This document shows positions 22,970-35,020 of a stretch of 64,000 bases of DNA, in pieces. A program made the position numbers and the translations under genes. How positions within the stretch are numbered: the first letter of the stretch is position 1; every line of letters starts with the position of its first letter. Under the pieces are notes generated by a model. The model saw only the letters and a program-made list of their open reading frames with translations. It searched no databases and was not told the DNA's origin. Where the stretch lies: the NCBI RefSeq assembly GCF_947179165.1, contig NC_077248.1, positions 46,402,232 through 46,466,231 of the forward strand. Direction: 5' to 3'. The DNA is from Solanum dulcamara. Its lineage: Eukaryota; Streptophyta; Magnoliopsida; Solanales; Solanaceae.

Positions 22970-23439
22970 CTATCAAATGACTCTAAGGAAGGGAGAATGT
23001 GATACCCCATAGTAGGGAAGGTTGGAAATAGAGTCTCATAAGAATCCGAAAGGAATTGGAGGCCAAGTAATGAGTCGTAGGACTAGATGTACCTATGTAA
23101 GCTACTAACTTAGAAATCTTACATACTTGAGCTACTTGAGGACATACCAAGCTTACGTAGCATGGATTACATAGGCTCTTAAAATAAGATGAGATTACGA
23201 ACCCACGAGGGAGAGAAAAGGAGGACACATGGCAGCAAGAAGGAAGTGCCACGTGGCAGTTTGAGAAGGTGCCATGTGGCAGAAGCTGAAGCAAGGAGGT
23301 GACCCACCTGCCTTCTTGGGGGGGTGGACCCCACTGCCATATGGCAACATGTGAGAGGCCGCATGGGCTTAGGTAGCACCCTAGGAGGCTGCCATATGTC
23401 ACCACTAAGGGGATGCCACATGGAACCTTCTAAGGAGGT

Positions 23440-23451
23440 GTATATATATAC
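23440..23451 (+). promoter_or_regulatory. TATA box in left LTR of B
   Basis: TGTATATATATA, followed by a leader with aaaccctaacc. The right LTR has the same at 28602-28612. Confidence 0.45.
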
Positions 23452-26400
23452 ATGTTGATGACTAATCTTCTCATTTTCTTCTTAAAACTTCAGCCAAAAG
23501 GAATTAGAAAAAGAAACCCTAACCTAGAGAGAAAAAGGTGGCGGCCTAAGGGAAACAATAGGTAAGGCCCGATTTCGTTTCGTAAATTAATTAACTAGAG
23601 TATAACACGATGATATGGAGGCATTAGAAGTATAAAATCATGTCTTGGTGCAGCCAAAATTGACAGCAAGCAGTCCACGCAGTTTCAGCGCGACTAAAGA
23701 AGTTCCGAGGCGTAATTTTGGCGAGTTTTGGCCAATTTCGGAAAAGGTAAGGTCTTCCCTTCTAATTTGAAGTTTATGGGGTTGTTATGTAGTGTATTAT
23801 ATACCTTTTATACTGCTGGAAGTATAAATAAAGTCATGTTAATGCTCAACGATAGAGACAATCGAAATTGAAGTCGTCGTAGTTAAATTATAGTCGAAAT
23901 GAGGCGTTGTGTGTGTGGAGGATGCTGCTGGTTGTGTGGTGTGTGTTTCAGGGACTAAATGTGTCCTAATAGAGGTGGGTGAGATTCTGGTTGAAGCCAC
24001 ATGACCCCCTTGCTTCATACGGTTAAAGGTTTCGAAAAATAGAAACTAGAAACCCTATTTTGGATATCATAATTTCAAGCGAGTCGTTCGGAGGTTGTAA
24101 TGTATAATGTTGCCATATTTTATATATATATGAGCTTCTGGTTATGTTGTTGGTTGGCTGTAGGTATTAGGGGCGTGATTTGGAATTCGGATAGGGCACA
24201 TTATAGGGGAGGTGCTGTCTGATTTCCGTTAACGCCTTAACTCGTTAAAAAACTAGTTGAGAAGATGAGCGAGGAAATAGGTTTTATGAATACTCGTAAG
24301 TAATGTAAGATGATGAAAGATCTAAGGATTTTGATACTCATATTTCTTTCGTGTTACTTAGGTTCAAAGGACGACAAGACGATCGGGATAAAAGGTAACC
24401 TGTAAGAGGTATGTAAAGCCTATCTTTTCTCTTTCTTTTGGCATTTCTTAGATGTAAGCAGTATATGATATGAGCTTTGGGAGTAATTCCATTCCCAGGT
24501 TCTGAATATGACCTCAGGACCCTCACTCACTTTTGAAGGTTAAACTTTAAAGTAGTAAGCTACTATCTTCGAGTCTTCTCTGTGACTGTATATTGATTGA
24601 TTAGACAGAGCCCTTCTTTTTCCTAAAGACTCTGAGATAATTAATGCTCAGACTTCTATAAGATATTTCACAATTGTATTTGTCTAAGATTTCCAAAACT
24701 CCTTTTTACTTAGTCCTTAGTGACAGTTAGAGGGTATACGTCAGATAATTCCTACCCTGATCTCCAAGTGATAGTTCGCTTGAGGACTTCATTGAGTCTC
24801 AGATAATGATTTAAACTGTGTTTTGTTTCTCACTATTCTACTCGTGTATACTGTAAAACTTCTTTCCTCGCATCCCGGGCTAGGAATAGTAATTGTGCAC
24901 AATTCATTGCATTGTTCATCACGCCCTCACTAGAGGGCTGGGAATAATTTATATACATATGATGATGTGTTGTATTAAGGTGGTGATGGCACTGGGGCCA
25001 TGATGATTTTACAGATATAATTCACCGGATCCCTTGTAGGGCCGGCTATATTGTAAAAATTGAGCATGCATAATTTTACTTCCCCAGGTACAGGTTTCTG
25101 ATTTGATAATTTATTCCCTTCTTCTCTGTTTCAGATATGATTCTGGTTATGCTATACTATATTATGTTTTACATACTGAGTACATATGCCGTACTGACCC
25201 CCTTTCTTAGGGGGGGCTGCGTTCATGCCCGTAGGTACAGGTACACGGTTTGGGGATCCGCTAGTGTAGAAGTCCCACTCAGCAGTCCAGAAGTGCTCCA
25301 TTGTGCTGGAGCCTGATTTTGATACTAAAATTTGATGTATATATTCATTTGGTTATGGGTACGGCATATAAAGTTGAAGAGTGAAAGGAAGGGTAAACAG
25401 GAAAGTATAACAGGTGCAGTTCGAGTGGACTTACGAGGTAAGTTCCTTTCCATACTATTAATTGTGGGAGCCCTGTGTGGCTGTGATATGATACAATACG
25501 AATATATATATGCGCCCCCTGTGAGGCATTATTGGTATTTTCTACATGCAGGTGTTTAGATAGTAAGAAATACAGAGGAAACTCTGCCTAAATTTTCTTA
25601 GAAATAAGAAGAGAATGAGATAGAGGGCTGTAGTATGTCTTGAAAGGTTGTGCCCACAATAATAATGAGATTTGATTAAACTACGAGTATGGCTGACCTC
25701 GAGAAATGAATTAATGGTTGAATTTATGGCAATAGAAACTAGGAGGTCGATACGGGTATGGTAGAATGAAGTTGGAAAAGACTTATAATTCAAGGAAGAT
25801 GATTCAGAGAAGACTGATAGGTTTGGATAGAACAATATATTAAGGCACCGACTGAATTGATACATAGGAATAAACTATGACGAGTTATAGTTGAAAGAAG
25901 TAACAATATGGTTAAGATAAGAGTACAAAGGGAAGAGAATTGTGATGGGTATAAAGTATAACTAAGATACCTTGTGAGACATTAAGGATAAGACTAACTA
26001 AGAAGGGTAAGTAGCCCATAGTAAGAATCGTGAAAAAGGTTAAGCAGTGTTATACTATGGGATTGAATGCGAACAGGATACCGTGTGAACAAGTAAAGTG
26101 CAGTGAGGCAGTAACTAAAAGGTGTGACGTGGTCCATGTAATTAGAACCTAAAGATAGGTGTGAAATGGAAAAGCGAGCTATGGAACAAATAAGGAAGAT
26201 TTGTCAAGTTTCGTCCAGAAAGTATTAAACAAAAAGGGAAATACACAGTTATGAACTGAAGGTATAGTATGATGAAAAGGTGATAAGACAAGGCCACTAC
26301 TACAACGAAGTTGATATGGTTTTAAGCAGGATTAGAAGTGAGCCTTAAGAGCATGACAAAGATGAAAGCTCAGGAGACATAAAGAAGTATTGTGTATATG

Positions 26401-26980
26401 TGACTCCACCTTGAAGATTATTGAGATCCTGCAAGGAGAGGGAATGTTGATTTACAGAAAAACTGCTATATTACAAGGTTATTAGAAGAATAAGTGGTGT
26501 CCACTGGAATAAGGCTAGTATAATGACAGAGCTTGAAACACGGATCATCAAAGTATAAGTGCTCCCGAGTGGAGAATTTGAACCAATTATGAGCACGAGC
26601 TAATTACTGATTGGGATGAATGGAATGTGGCTTTGAATGCACTGCTACATTATGGATATTACTCGAGTATCAACCATCAAATGAGATTTTATACGATATA
26701 TTGCGAATACTAAAGCACCCTATGGTTGTGCTAGGGTTTCTTATAAGGGCAACCTAACGTATGGATGATTTAATAGGAGATGTAGATATGGTGCAGCACG
26801 TTAAATATGTTGGAAAAGAATCATTCGCATGTGAATAGAAAAAAATAAGCAGAGGATGACATAGGTACACCCTAAAAGGGGGGAAGTGGACAAGAGAAGT
26901 ACAAGCGTAAGAGAAAATCAACTAATGCTATCGTATGTAAATGGGAATGCTTAAACTTTAAACAAGACCCCATAAGGGAT

Positions 26981-27083
26981 GGACGCGATCATACCCACAC
27001 TAATGCATCGAATTTTGTCAAAACTCCGAAGTTAAGCGTGCTTGGGTGAGAGTAGCACTGGGATGGGTGACCTCCTGGGAAGT
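26981..27083 (+). pseudogene. 5S rRNA-derived segment, 3' end missing
   Basis: Matches the plant 5S rRNA sequence in order and spacing: GCGATCATACC (26985-26995), CACTAATGCA (26998-27007), AACTCCGAAGTTAAGCGTGC, then GAGAGTAG and GGATGGGTGACCTCCTGGG to GGGAAGT at 27083. About 103 of 120 nt are present. The RNA polymerase III internal control region (box A, intermediate element, box C) is readable and nearly unchanged. The middle (where 5S has caccggatcccatcag) is decayed by C to T and G to A changes. The last 17 nt or so and a T-run terminator are absent, so a normal 5S transcript is unlikely. Comparison is with the plant 5S sequence as I know it. Confidence 0.9.
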
Positions 27084-27599
27084 GAAAAAGAGAACGAAAT
27101 AAGTATGACAAAAAGAGATTGTAAATGCGTGTTAATACAATGACACATATAGGACAGAGTAAGTCAAGAGCAGAAAAGATTATGACTAAATTGGAATGTA
27201 CCTCATGCAAATGGCACAAAAAAGAATTTGTGCAGCCTACGAGCATTGGCATACTAAGAGTAAGATCAAGTGATTACTTGATAAAAAGAAATCAGTAACA
27301 GCAATGTGATTGCCATATGTAGAATCTATTAAAGAAAAGTGTAGGATGGTTCGAGGCAAAACTATTAAGATATAATCAGTATTAAGGAAAAAAGCCATAG
27401 TGGAGCCTTGACCTCAACTGAAGGAGGTAAGCCGCTAGTATAGCGATGCTAAGGCATTTTCACAATTGCTCTAAGTACCTACACACGTTCGTGTAAGAGT
27501 TAAAATATAATGTATGGTAATAAAACTGGAAAGAAGATCTGAGTAAAAGTGCAGGATAGCATACCTAAAGTGTTACAAGTTGGATTAAGAAGGGTTGTA

Positions 27600-27890
27600 T
27601 ATTAGCTTAAATGAAGTGGAGCATCAGAAGCTTGATAGCTTATTATGGGGGATGGGAATTCTAACTCGGAAATAGAAGGCAATTAATGTAGGTTATAGTG
27701 TAGGCTAACCTCGCACTCTACGAAAGTATAACTTCATATGGGTTATGATAGATAAGCTGACAGAATCAACCCATTTTCTTCCAGTTAGGAAGATATATTC
27801 TGCTAAGGGTTACTCGAGATAACATAACAAGGAAACAATAAGATTTCACGGGGTTCCCACATCTGTTATCTCAGGCAGGGAAGTTTTATT
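27600..27890 (+). pseudogene. Integrase remnant of element B
   Basis: DNA aligns with element A 7876-8150: gagcatcagaagc, attctaactcggaaatag, ctaacctcgcactct, then WVMIDKLTESTHFLPVRK (27743-27796) and HGVPTSVIS (27849-27875). Several small frame breaks and stops. It jumps from there directly to the 3' untranslated region, deleting the rest of pol. Confidence 0.8.
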
Positions 27891-27913
27891 CAACATTCAG
27901 GGACAAATGTTCT

Positions 27914-27926
27914 AAAGGGGGAAGGA
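27914..27926 (+). other. Polypurine tract of element B
   Basis: AAAGGGGGAAGGA, directly before the right LTR, as in element A. Confidence 0.85.
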
Positions 27927-27946
27927 TGTTACACCCCACACTCTCG

Positions 27947-28129
27947 AGCTCGGAATGTCTTCTTAAGTTACTTAGACAATAACATGTGAGCCGGATAAGC
28001 TACGACAAGCTCGGAATGTCTTCTTAAGTTCCTTATACATTATCATGTGAGCCGGATAAGCTACAACAAGCACAAAATGTCTTCTTAAGTTCCTTAGACA
28101 TTATCATGTGAGCCGGATAAGCTACGACA
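27947..28129 (+). repeat. Three tandem 61-bp units in the right LTR of B
   Basis: Same array as in the left LTR, so the expansion predates insertion of B. Confidence 0.92.
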
Positions 28130-28601
28130 CTATCAAATGAATCTAAGGAAGGGAGAATGTGATACCCCATAGTAGGGAAGGTTGGAAATAGAGTCATAAG
28201 AATCCGAAAGGAATTGGAGGCCAAGTAATGAGTCATAGGACTCGATGTACCTATGTAAGCTACTAACTTAGAAGTCTTACATACTTGAGCTACTTGAGGA
28301 CATACCAAGCTTACATAGCATGGATTACATAGGCTCTTAAAATAAGATAAGATTACGAACCCACGATGGAGAGAAGAGGAGGACACGTGGCAGTAAGAAG
28401 GAAGAGCCACATGGCAGCTTGAGGAGGTGCCATGTGGCAGCAGCTGAAGCAAGGAGGTGACCCACCTTCCTGCTTGGGGGGGGGGGGGTGGACCCCATGC
28501 CATGTGGCAGCATGTGAGAGGCCGCATGGGCTTAGGTAGCACCCTAAGAGGCTGCCATATGTCACCACTAAGGGGATGCCACATGGAACCTTCTAAGGAG
28601 G

Positions 28602-28612
28602 TATATATATAT
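28602..28612 (+). promoter_or_regulatory. TATA box in right LTR of B
   Basis: TATATATATAT before the conserved leader, matching 23440-23451. Confidence 0.45.
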
Positions 28613-30626
28613 ACATGTTGATGACTAATCTTCTCATTTTCTTCTTAAAACTTCAGCAAAAAGGAATTAGAAAAAGAAACCCTAACCTAGAGAGAAAAAG
28701 GTGGCGGCCTAAGGGAAAAAATAGGTAAGGCCCGATTTCATTTCGTAAATTAATTAACTAGAGTATAACACGATGATATAGAGGCATTAGAAGTATAAAA
28801 TCATGTCTTGGTGCAGCCAAAATGGACAGCAAGCAGTCCACGCAGTTTCAGCGCGACTAAAGAAGTTTCGAGGCGTAATTTTGGCGAGTTTTGGCCAATT
28901 TCGGAAAAGGTAAGGTCTTCCCTTCTAATTTGAAGTTTATGGGGTTGTTATGTAGTGTATTATATACCTTTTATACTTCTGGAAGTATAAATAAAGTCGT
29001 GGGAATTCTCGACGATAGAGACAATCAAAATTGAAGTCGTCGTAGTTAAATTATAGTCGAAATGAGGCGTTGTGTGTGTGGAGGATGCTGCTGGTTGTGT
29101 GGTGTGTGTTTCAGGGCCTAAATGTGTCCTAAAAGAGGTGGTGGAGCTTCTGGTTTTATCCACACAACCCCCCTACTTCGTACGGTTAAAGGTTTCGCTA
29201 AATAGAAACTAGAAACCCTATTTTGGATATCGTACTTTCAAGCGAGTATTTTGGAGGTTGTAATGTATAATGTTGCCATGTTTTATATATATATGATCTT
29301 CTGGTTATGTTTTTGGTTGGCTGTAGGTATTAAGGACATGATTGGGAATTCGGATAGGGCACATTATAGGGGAGGTGCTGTCCGATTTCCGTTAACGCCT
29401 TAACTAGTTAAAGAACTAGTTGAGAAGGCGAGCGAGGAAATAGGTTTTATGAATACTCGTAAGTAATGTAAGATTCTGAAATATCTAAGGGTGTTGATAC
29501 TTGTATTTCTTTCATGTTACTTAGGTTCAAAGGACGACAAGACGACCGGGACAAAAGGTAACCTGTAAAAGGTATGTAAAGCCTATTTTTTCTCTTTCTT
29601 TTGACATGTCTTAGATGTAAGCAGGATATGATATGAACTTTGGGGGTAATTCCATTCCTAGGTTCTGAATATGACCTTAGGACCCTCACTCACTTTTGAA
29701 GGTTAAACTTTAAAGTAGTAAGCTACTATCTTCGAGTCTTCTCTGTGACTGTATATTGATTGATTAGACAGAGCCCTTCTTTTTCCTAAAGACTCTGAGA
29801 TAATTAATGCTCATACTTCTATAAGATATTTCACACTGGTATGTGTCTAAGATTTCCAAAACTCCTTTTTACTTAGTCTTTAGTGATAGTTAGAGGGTAT
29901 ACATTAGATACTTCCTACCCTGATCTCTAAGTGATGGTTCGCTTGAGGACTTCATTGAGTCTCAGATAACTATTTAAACTGTGTTTTGTTTCTCACTGCT
30001 CTACTCGTGTATACTGTAACACTTCTTTCCTCACATCCCAGGCCGGGAATAGTAATCGTGCACAATTCACTGCATTGTTCATCACGCCCTCACTTGAGGG
30101 CCGGGAATAGTTTATATACATATGATGATGTGTTGTAATAAGGTGGTGATAGAACTAGGGCCATGATGATTTTACAGATATGATTCACCAGATCCCTGGT
30201 AGGGCCGGCTATATTGTAAAAATTGAGCATGCATGATTTTACTTCCCCATGTACAGGTTTCTGATTTGATATTTTATTCCCTGCTTCTCTGTTTCAGATA
30301 TGCTTCTGGTTATGCTATGCTATATTATGTTTTACATACTCAGTATATATGCCGTACTGACCCCCTTTCTTTGGGGGGTCTATGTTTATGCCCGCAAGTA
30401 CAGGTACACGGTTTGGGGATCTGCCAGTGTAGAAGTCCCACTCAGCGGTCCAGAAGTGCTCCATTATGCTGGCGCCTGATTTTGGTACTAAACTTTAATG
30501 TATATATTCGTTTGGTTACGTGTACGATGGGGTTCCTGTCCCACCTTATGTTACTATTTTTCTTACTCTTAGAGTTCTGTGGATACGGATGTGGGTTGTA
30601 CGTATGTGGGTTGTGTGTGTACATAA

Positions 30627-30691
30627 GTTATATATGAGTTGTATATGAGCTGTATATGAGTTGTATATGAGTGGTATATGAGTTGTATATG
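30627..30691 (+). repeat. 11-bp minisatellite, six units
   Basis: Units of GTTGTATATGA with single-base variants (gctg, gtgg, gtta). Near the LTR end; element A has only related single phrases at this place. Confidence 0.88.
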
Positions 30692-30949
30692 TATGTATAT
30701 ACATCTGTGCTGATATGAATTATGATTTGGGGCGTTTCCTGTGTCGTGGCGGCCTTGTCAGCTTGCGTATATGTGTATTATAGAACAACCCTATATGTTA
30801 CAACAGCCTTGTCGGCTTGTATGTTTTCTTACCTGTTAGTGTATTTTGAGTATAAACAGGATACAAGTTATGTATAGTTGGCCAGGGTACATGTGTGTGT
30901 CCAGTTCAGGCACCCATCACAGCCTACGGGGTTGGATTGTGACAGAACT

Positions 30950-31642
30950 ATGACAAAATAACTAGATAGGCGAACGTAGGATTGATTTTCGTAATTTGTT
31001 TTTGCATGTATTATGGTTTCTTCATTCAAAAGACTTTCCTAGTGAGTGCACATATTAAGAAATTTTCCATATTCATTGCTTGCCCGGGAGGGAGGTAGTG
31101 ATTAGGAAAACAAATGACAACAGAAATTCAAAGAGTCTGATTTCGAAAGAAGGGATAAACTTCATCTAAGTTACTTGAGACTGAGAGGAGATAATTCTCT
31201 AAGATCCAGGGTGAGGGTTAGTATATTATACATTCTGAGATCGGGAGGAGATGAATGGGATACATCTAAGAAGGACTAGGAGGTGAATTAAATATTTCCC
31301 AACTCGCTAGATTTTGCATGCAATGCATTGACGATATCATGAATACGAGTCATCTAATTAAGTTATAAGTCATGGGGATCATATTCCTAGTCTAGTCTTT
31401 ATATTGTTTACAACCTTAATCTTGTTTACTTGTCATTATGTTGTTACTTATTCTTAAATCAAACCCTCACTTTTATTTTATGCACTTTTATTTTTGGGAA
31501 GTAGAAACTACAACTGAAAAGTGATAGCTAATAGATATTTTTCAACTTATTCCCTATGGGATCGATCCCGACTCTTAGTTGGGTAAATATATTGCTAACG
31601 ATCATCTATATTTATTTTGAGAGGTATAATTGAGAGTTATCA
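30950..31642 (+). repeat. 3' LTR of G, second part
   Basis: Continues 22766 after B. Matches the 5' LTR tail 19328-19980 from about 30992 and ends GAGTTATCA. Following bases (aagag) would be the right target duplication. Confidence 0.85.
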
Positions 31643-32649
31643 AAGAGCGAACATGAGAAAACTAAATATATCAAGATGGAACAAAGAAAAAAAGATGAGG
31701 ATAATAAGACATCATATCGGCTTCAGCCTCTCGTGTAGCAGCCTCAACTAGTTCGTTCCTTCAAAGATCTTTCATGGATGTAACTTCTTTATTTCTCAAC
31801 TTCCTAACTTGATGATCTAAAATCTCAACCGGAACTTCTTCATAAGATAGACTCTCCAACACACTTATTCAACAAAGAGACATGAAACACTGGATGCACC
31901 GATGCCAACTCAGAAATCCAACTCATAGGCTACTTTACTAAGGCCTCTCAATATATGCTATGGGCCTACATAATAGGGACTAAGCTTCCCTTTCTTACCA
32001 AAAAACATCACACCTTTCATAAGTGATATTGCCAAGTAAACCCAATCTCAACATCAAATAGGACTTTTATCGGTTTTAGGAAATTTTCAACCTCTCCTTA
32101 CTGAGTCAAACCTTCTCCATAGATTCACAAACAAACTTGGGCCCTATCAAAGTTACCTCATTAACCTCAAACCATCCAATCGCAGATCTATACCTCCTAC
32201 CATACAATGCCTCAAATGGAGTCATCTGGATACTCTAGTGATAAATGTTGTTTTAGGCAAAATCAATCAATGGCAAATAGTCATCCCAATTACCCTTGAG
32301 GTCAATTAAGAAATCTCTCAATATATCTCTAAAGTTTGAATAGTCTATTCGGCTTGACTATCAGTCTAAGGTTGAAAAGTTGTACTAAACTTAACTTGAG
32401 TACATAGACCCTTCTGAAATGACCTCCAAAATTAAGATGTAAATTAAGTACCTCGGTCCAAAATAATAGATAGTGGAACCCCATAAAGCTTAGCCAACTC
32501 TCGAATGTAAACTCTAGCATACTTAGTTATCCAGTCCACAACAACCCAAATTGAATCATGTTACCTACGAGTATAAGGCAAAATCATAATGAAAGTCCTT
32601 GTTCAAACCTTCCCACTTCCAAGTAGTAATCTCAATGTCTTGAGCTAAA
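31643..32649 (-). pseudogene. Element F: integrase core end, chromodomain-like tail and 3' untranslated region
   Basis: On the minus strand reads TWKWEG near 32625, then integrase with YARVYIRELAKLYGVP-like and DRGT phrases near 32500-32450, the LPLIDFA...PFEALYGRR phrases near 32270-32195, GKKGKLSPYYVGP near 32000, HPVFHVSLLN near 31880 and the tail VEILDHQVRKLRNKEV (31840-31790). Multiple stops and frame breaks. It joins 42718 across element D within one integrase. Pol of F is close to that of D, J and L. Confidence 0.82.
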
Positions 32650-32922
32650 TGTAAGACCCCATAAGTCAAAAAGTTGGAACCAAGGAGCAAAGTCTCAAAA
32701 TTTTGAACTTATTCATATGAACTATTCCCTATACGGCTTGTAGAGATGAGTCGTAGAGTAAACCTTCGAACAAAGGTTAAAGTTTCCCTCAGGAGAGGTT
32801 CTATAGCTTGTCAGGATGAGGCATCCTCAATATGATGGCTCATAGAAACCCTTCATAAGCTAAGTTCAGAGGCCAAGTTTCATGGACCCCTTAGGACTAA
32901 GTCTATGAACTTGCAGGATGGG
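32650..32922 (+). repeat. 5' LTR of D, first part
   Basis: Matches 40471-40760 (gttggaaccaaggag, gcttgtcagga, cataagctaagttcagagg). Interrupted at 32922 by E. Confidence 0.9.
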
Positions 32923-34077
32923 TGTTATGCCCTACTTTTAACCGAGGTTAGATAAAGCACAACATATGGACTCTGAAAAAGATTAATTATTGTATGGAGT
33001 CACCACCTAATTTATTTAGGAAAATAAGGAAAACCTATTTGATGCATGACCTGTATGACTCACGTTTCAATCTGCAAAAAACCAGTTTAGATTCTAAGTA
33101 AGGGTTTACATTATTCCAAAGGGAAGGTGTTAGGCATCCTTTGAAATCCACAAAATGTGGTACCCAGCTAGACTTAATTCATCAAAAAGGGAGGAGATAA
33201 AATTATTATTTGCAAGTATAACAAACATATATATAAAAATATATACACTAAAATTGTATAAGAATATATGTATAAAAAAATATGTACTAGGTAAGTAAAG
33301 TATATTATCACCAATTATGTGTAAAAAAATATGAGAAAGGTATATGTATATAAAAAAGGTAGTTTTTATGCAATATTAAAAGAATAACCCTTTATTCATA
33401 TGAACAAGGAACTCTTTTATCATATGAAAAGAAAAATAATTTTGAATATCATTTGCAGAAAATATCTCCGAATACATGTACAGACACTTGGTAAAATATT
33501 AATAATAAATAAATTATTATCAAAATAATTTTAAAATATGTGTGTATATATACTACAAAAAATAGAATTCTATTTTATAGTAAGCTCAGAGGCGTAACTG
33601 TAATAAGTGTTACATTCCTATTAGAACGTCATGATGATTCGTAAAAAAATCAATTCAATTGTTCAAAAGAGATTTTAAAAGAAAATAGTTTAATTTAAGG
33701 AGTCACCATAATTTTAGGATAATTAGAAACCAATCAATTATTTTAAAATGTCTACAAATTCAATGGATCCTAAGTAAGGGGTTCAAGTTATTTCAAAGGG
33801 AAGGTATCAGCATCCTTCGAAATCCACAACTGCAGGTCCCAGCTAAACTCAGCTTTTAAATTGAGGAGATGAAAATATTGCGCAAATATGTAATGAAATA
33901 TACATAAAGAATAAATTAAAACAATAATATAAGGAATGGCCTAATGTTTGCCTAACGTCAATAATATACACAATAATAAATTAAATATATTATTCGAACT
34001 TAATTCGAATAGCTTTCTCAGGAAGCAATTCTGAGTACCTGTAAAAGACTTAATAGAAGTGTTAGTAAGGAATAAAT

Positions 34078-34089
34078 ATGATGATGATG

Positions 34090-34165
<76 letters not shown>
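34078..34165 (+). repeat. (ATG)n(ATA)n trinucleotide microsatellite
   Basis: Four ATG units run into about 25 uninterrupted (AAT) units. Gives a false poly-Tyr frame on the minus strand. Confidence 0.98.
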
Positions 34166-34166
<1 letters not shown>

Positions 34167-34762
34167 TAAAAATAAAATCCTTCTTATAAACATGGAAGGC
34201 CTTGGAAATCGACGGTAATTTCTTCATCGACCTATTAGGTGTAATCTCTATTTAATATGATGAATTACAATAATAATTAAAAATAATAAAATTATTTCAA
34301 TAAAATGGCGTGAAAGCCATGACAACCAATAATTGATGAAACAATCGACATAATAGAGACAACATATAAGATATTTGAGAAGTAAAACAATAATAACGTA
34401 ATTAATAACATAATAATAAATACACTAGATAAAAGATGTAAAATTCAAACCAACAACAATAATTCAACAAAAATAGTAACATAAACAAAATAACAAAAGA
34501 AAAAAAAATAACTAGTGAATATTTACATCATCAAGCATCAACACCCACAAAAATAAAGGTACAATATGACAAAAAAATAAGTGAAAAGATTTTATCAATT
34601 AACTTAAACACATGATAATATAAAAAATAAAATAGTAATACTAAAGTTAATGACAAGTGAATCAACCTAGCTTTAGTATATCCTACATAGTCAAAAAGAA
34701 TAAAAAATAATAATATCAACATCCATTAAATAAGAAATCATGTATTAAAGAAAATAAATTAT

Positions 34763-34985
34763 TACTAATCATCAATTATAATCCTTTGATGAATAAATAT
34801 AGTAAAAACAAATGAAGTTAAACTATTAGCAAAAGTAGTCAAACAAAGTTAAAAATAGATACAAGATAACTATAAATAAATAAAGTATACACTAATCATC
34901 AATTATAATCCACCAACAAACAAAAGTGATAAATAAATATAGCCAAAATAAATGAAGTTAAACTATTAACAAAAGTAGTCAAACA
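34763..34985 (+). repeat. Two-copy tandem repeat of about 125 bp in E
   Basis: The block atcatcaattataatcc ... gaagttaaactattarcaaaagtagtcaaacaaa occurs at 34765-34850 and 34894-34985. Confidence 0.8.
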
Positions 34986-35020
34986 AAAACAAAATAATAA
35001 TTTTCACTCAACAAACAATA

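Larger units (their letters stand above)
22767..25366 (+). repeat. Left LTR of B, 3' end deleted
   Basis: Collinear with 27927-30522. It stops matching after GGTTATGGGTACGGCA, losing about 420 bp of the LTR end plus the primer site. Confidence 0.87.
25367..27913 (+). other. Degenerate non-coding interior of element B
   Basis: About 2.5 kb, purine-rich, without an open frame of note. Only the last 300 bp can be tied to pol. A 5S rRNA-like segment lies at 26981-27083. The first 200 bp contain alternating phrases such as gcgccccctgtgaggcattattgg that are not seen in element A. Either a very decayed gag-pol or a non-autonomous filler interior. Confidence 0.55.
22767..30944 (+). mobile_element. 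Element B: A-family LTRs with a non-coding interior, inserted in G
   Basis: Left LTR starts TGTTATGCCC, right LTR starts TGTTACACCCC at 27927 and ends TTGTGACA at 30944. Flanks gaacc (22762-22766) and gaact (30945-30949) form a 5-bp target duplication with one C/T difference. Joining the flanks restores the LTR of G. The left LTR is cut short at about 25366 and the primer site and gag are missing. The interior has only an integrase remnant and a 5S-like segment. Confidence 0.87.
27927..30944 (+). repeat. Right LTR of B (3018 bp)
   Basis: TGTTACACCCC to TTGTGACA, full length. It carries the same three 61-bp units (27947-28129), a G-run at 28477-28488, a TATA box (28602-28612) and an 11-bp minisatellite (30627-30691). 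Confidence 0.9.
19328..31642 (+). mobile_element. Element G: Athila/Tat-like, non-autonomous or internally deleted, split by B
   Basis: A 650-bp direct repeat (19328-19980 and about 30992-31642) is its LTR tail; the 3' LTR begins at 21763 with TGAT and ends ATCA at 31642. A tRNA-Asp-type primer site follows the 5' LTR. The interior (19981-21762) has no gag or pol. Only the last part of the 5' LTR remains, so the left target duplication is gone. B (22767-30944) sits in the 3' LTR. Confidence 0.78.

Noticed and set aside
28477..28488. Long G-runs here and at 9495-9506 as quadruplex signals
   Set aside because: Single G-runs without the three partner runs needed nearby.
28033..28584. 183-codon open frame on the minus strand of the right LTR of B, with shorter forms at 22983-23405 and 1397-1675
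   Set aside because: It lies inside the LTR, antisense to the element, differs in length and frame between copies, is low in complexity and resembles no protein I know. Its recurrence follows from LTR homology.
30233..30637. 134-codon plus-strand frame
   Set aside because: Within the right LTR of B across the conserved ggggatc and gtccagaag blocks; not kept open in the other LTRs.
34018..34227. Minus-strand frame with a run of Tyr
   Set aside because: A translation of the (AAT)n microsatellite.
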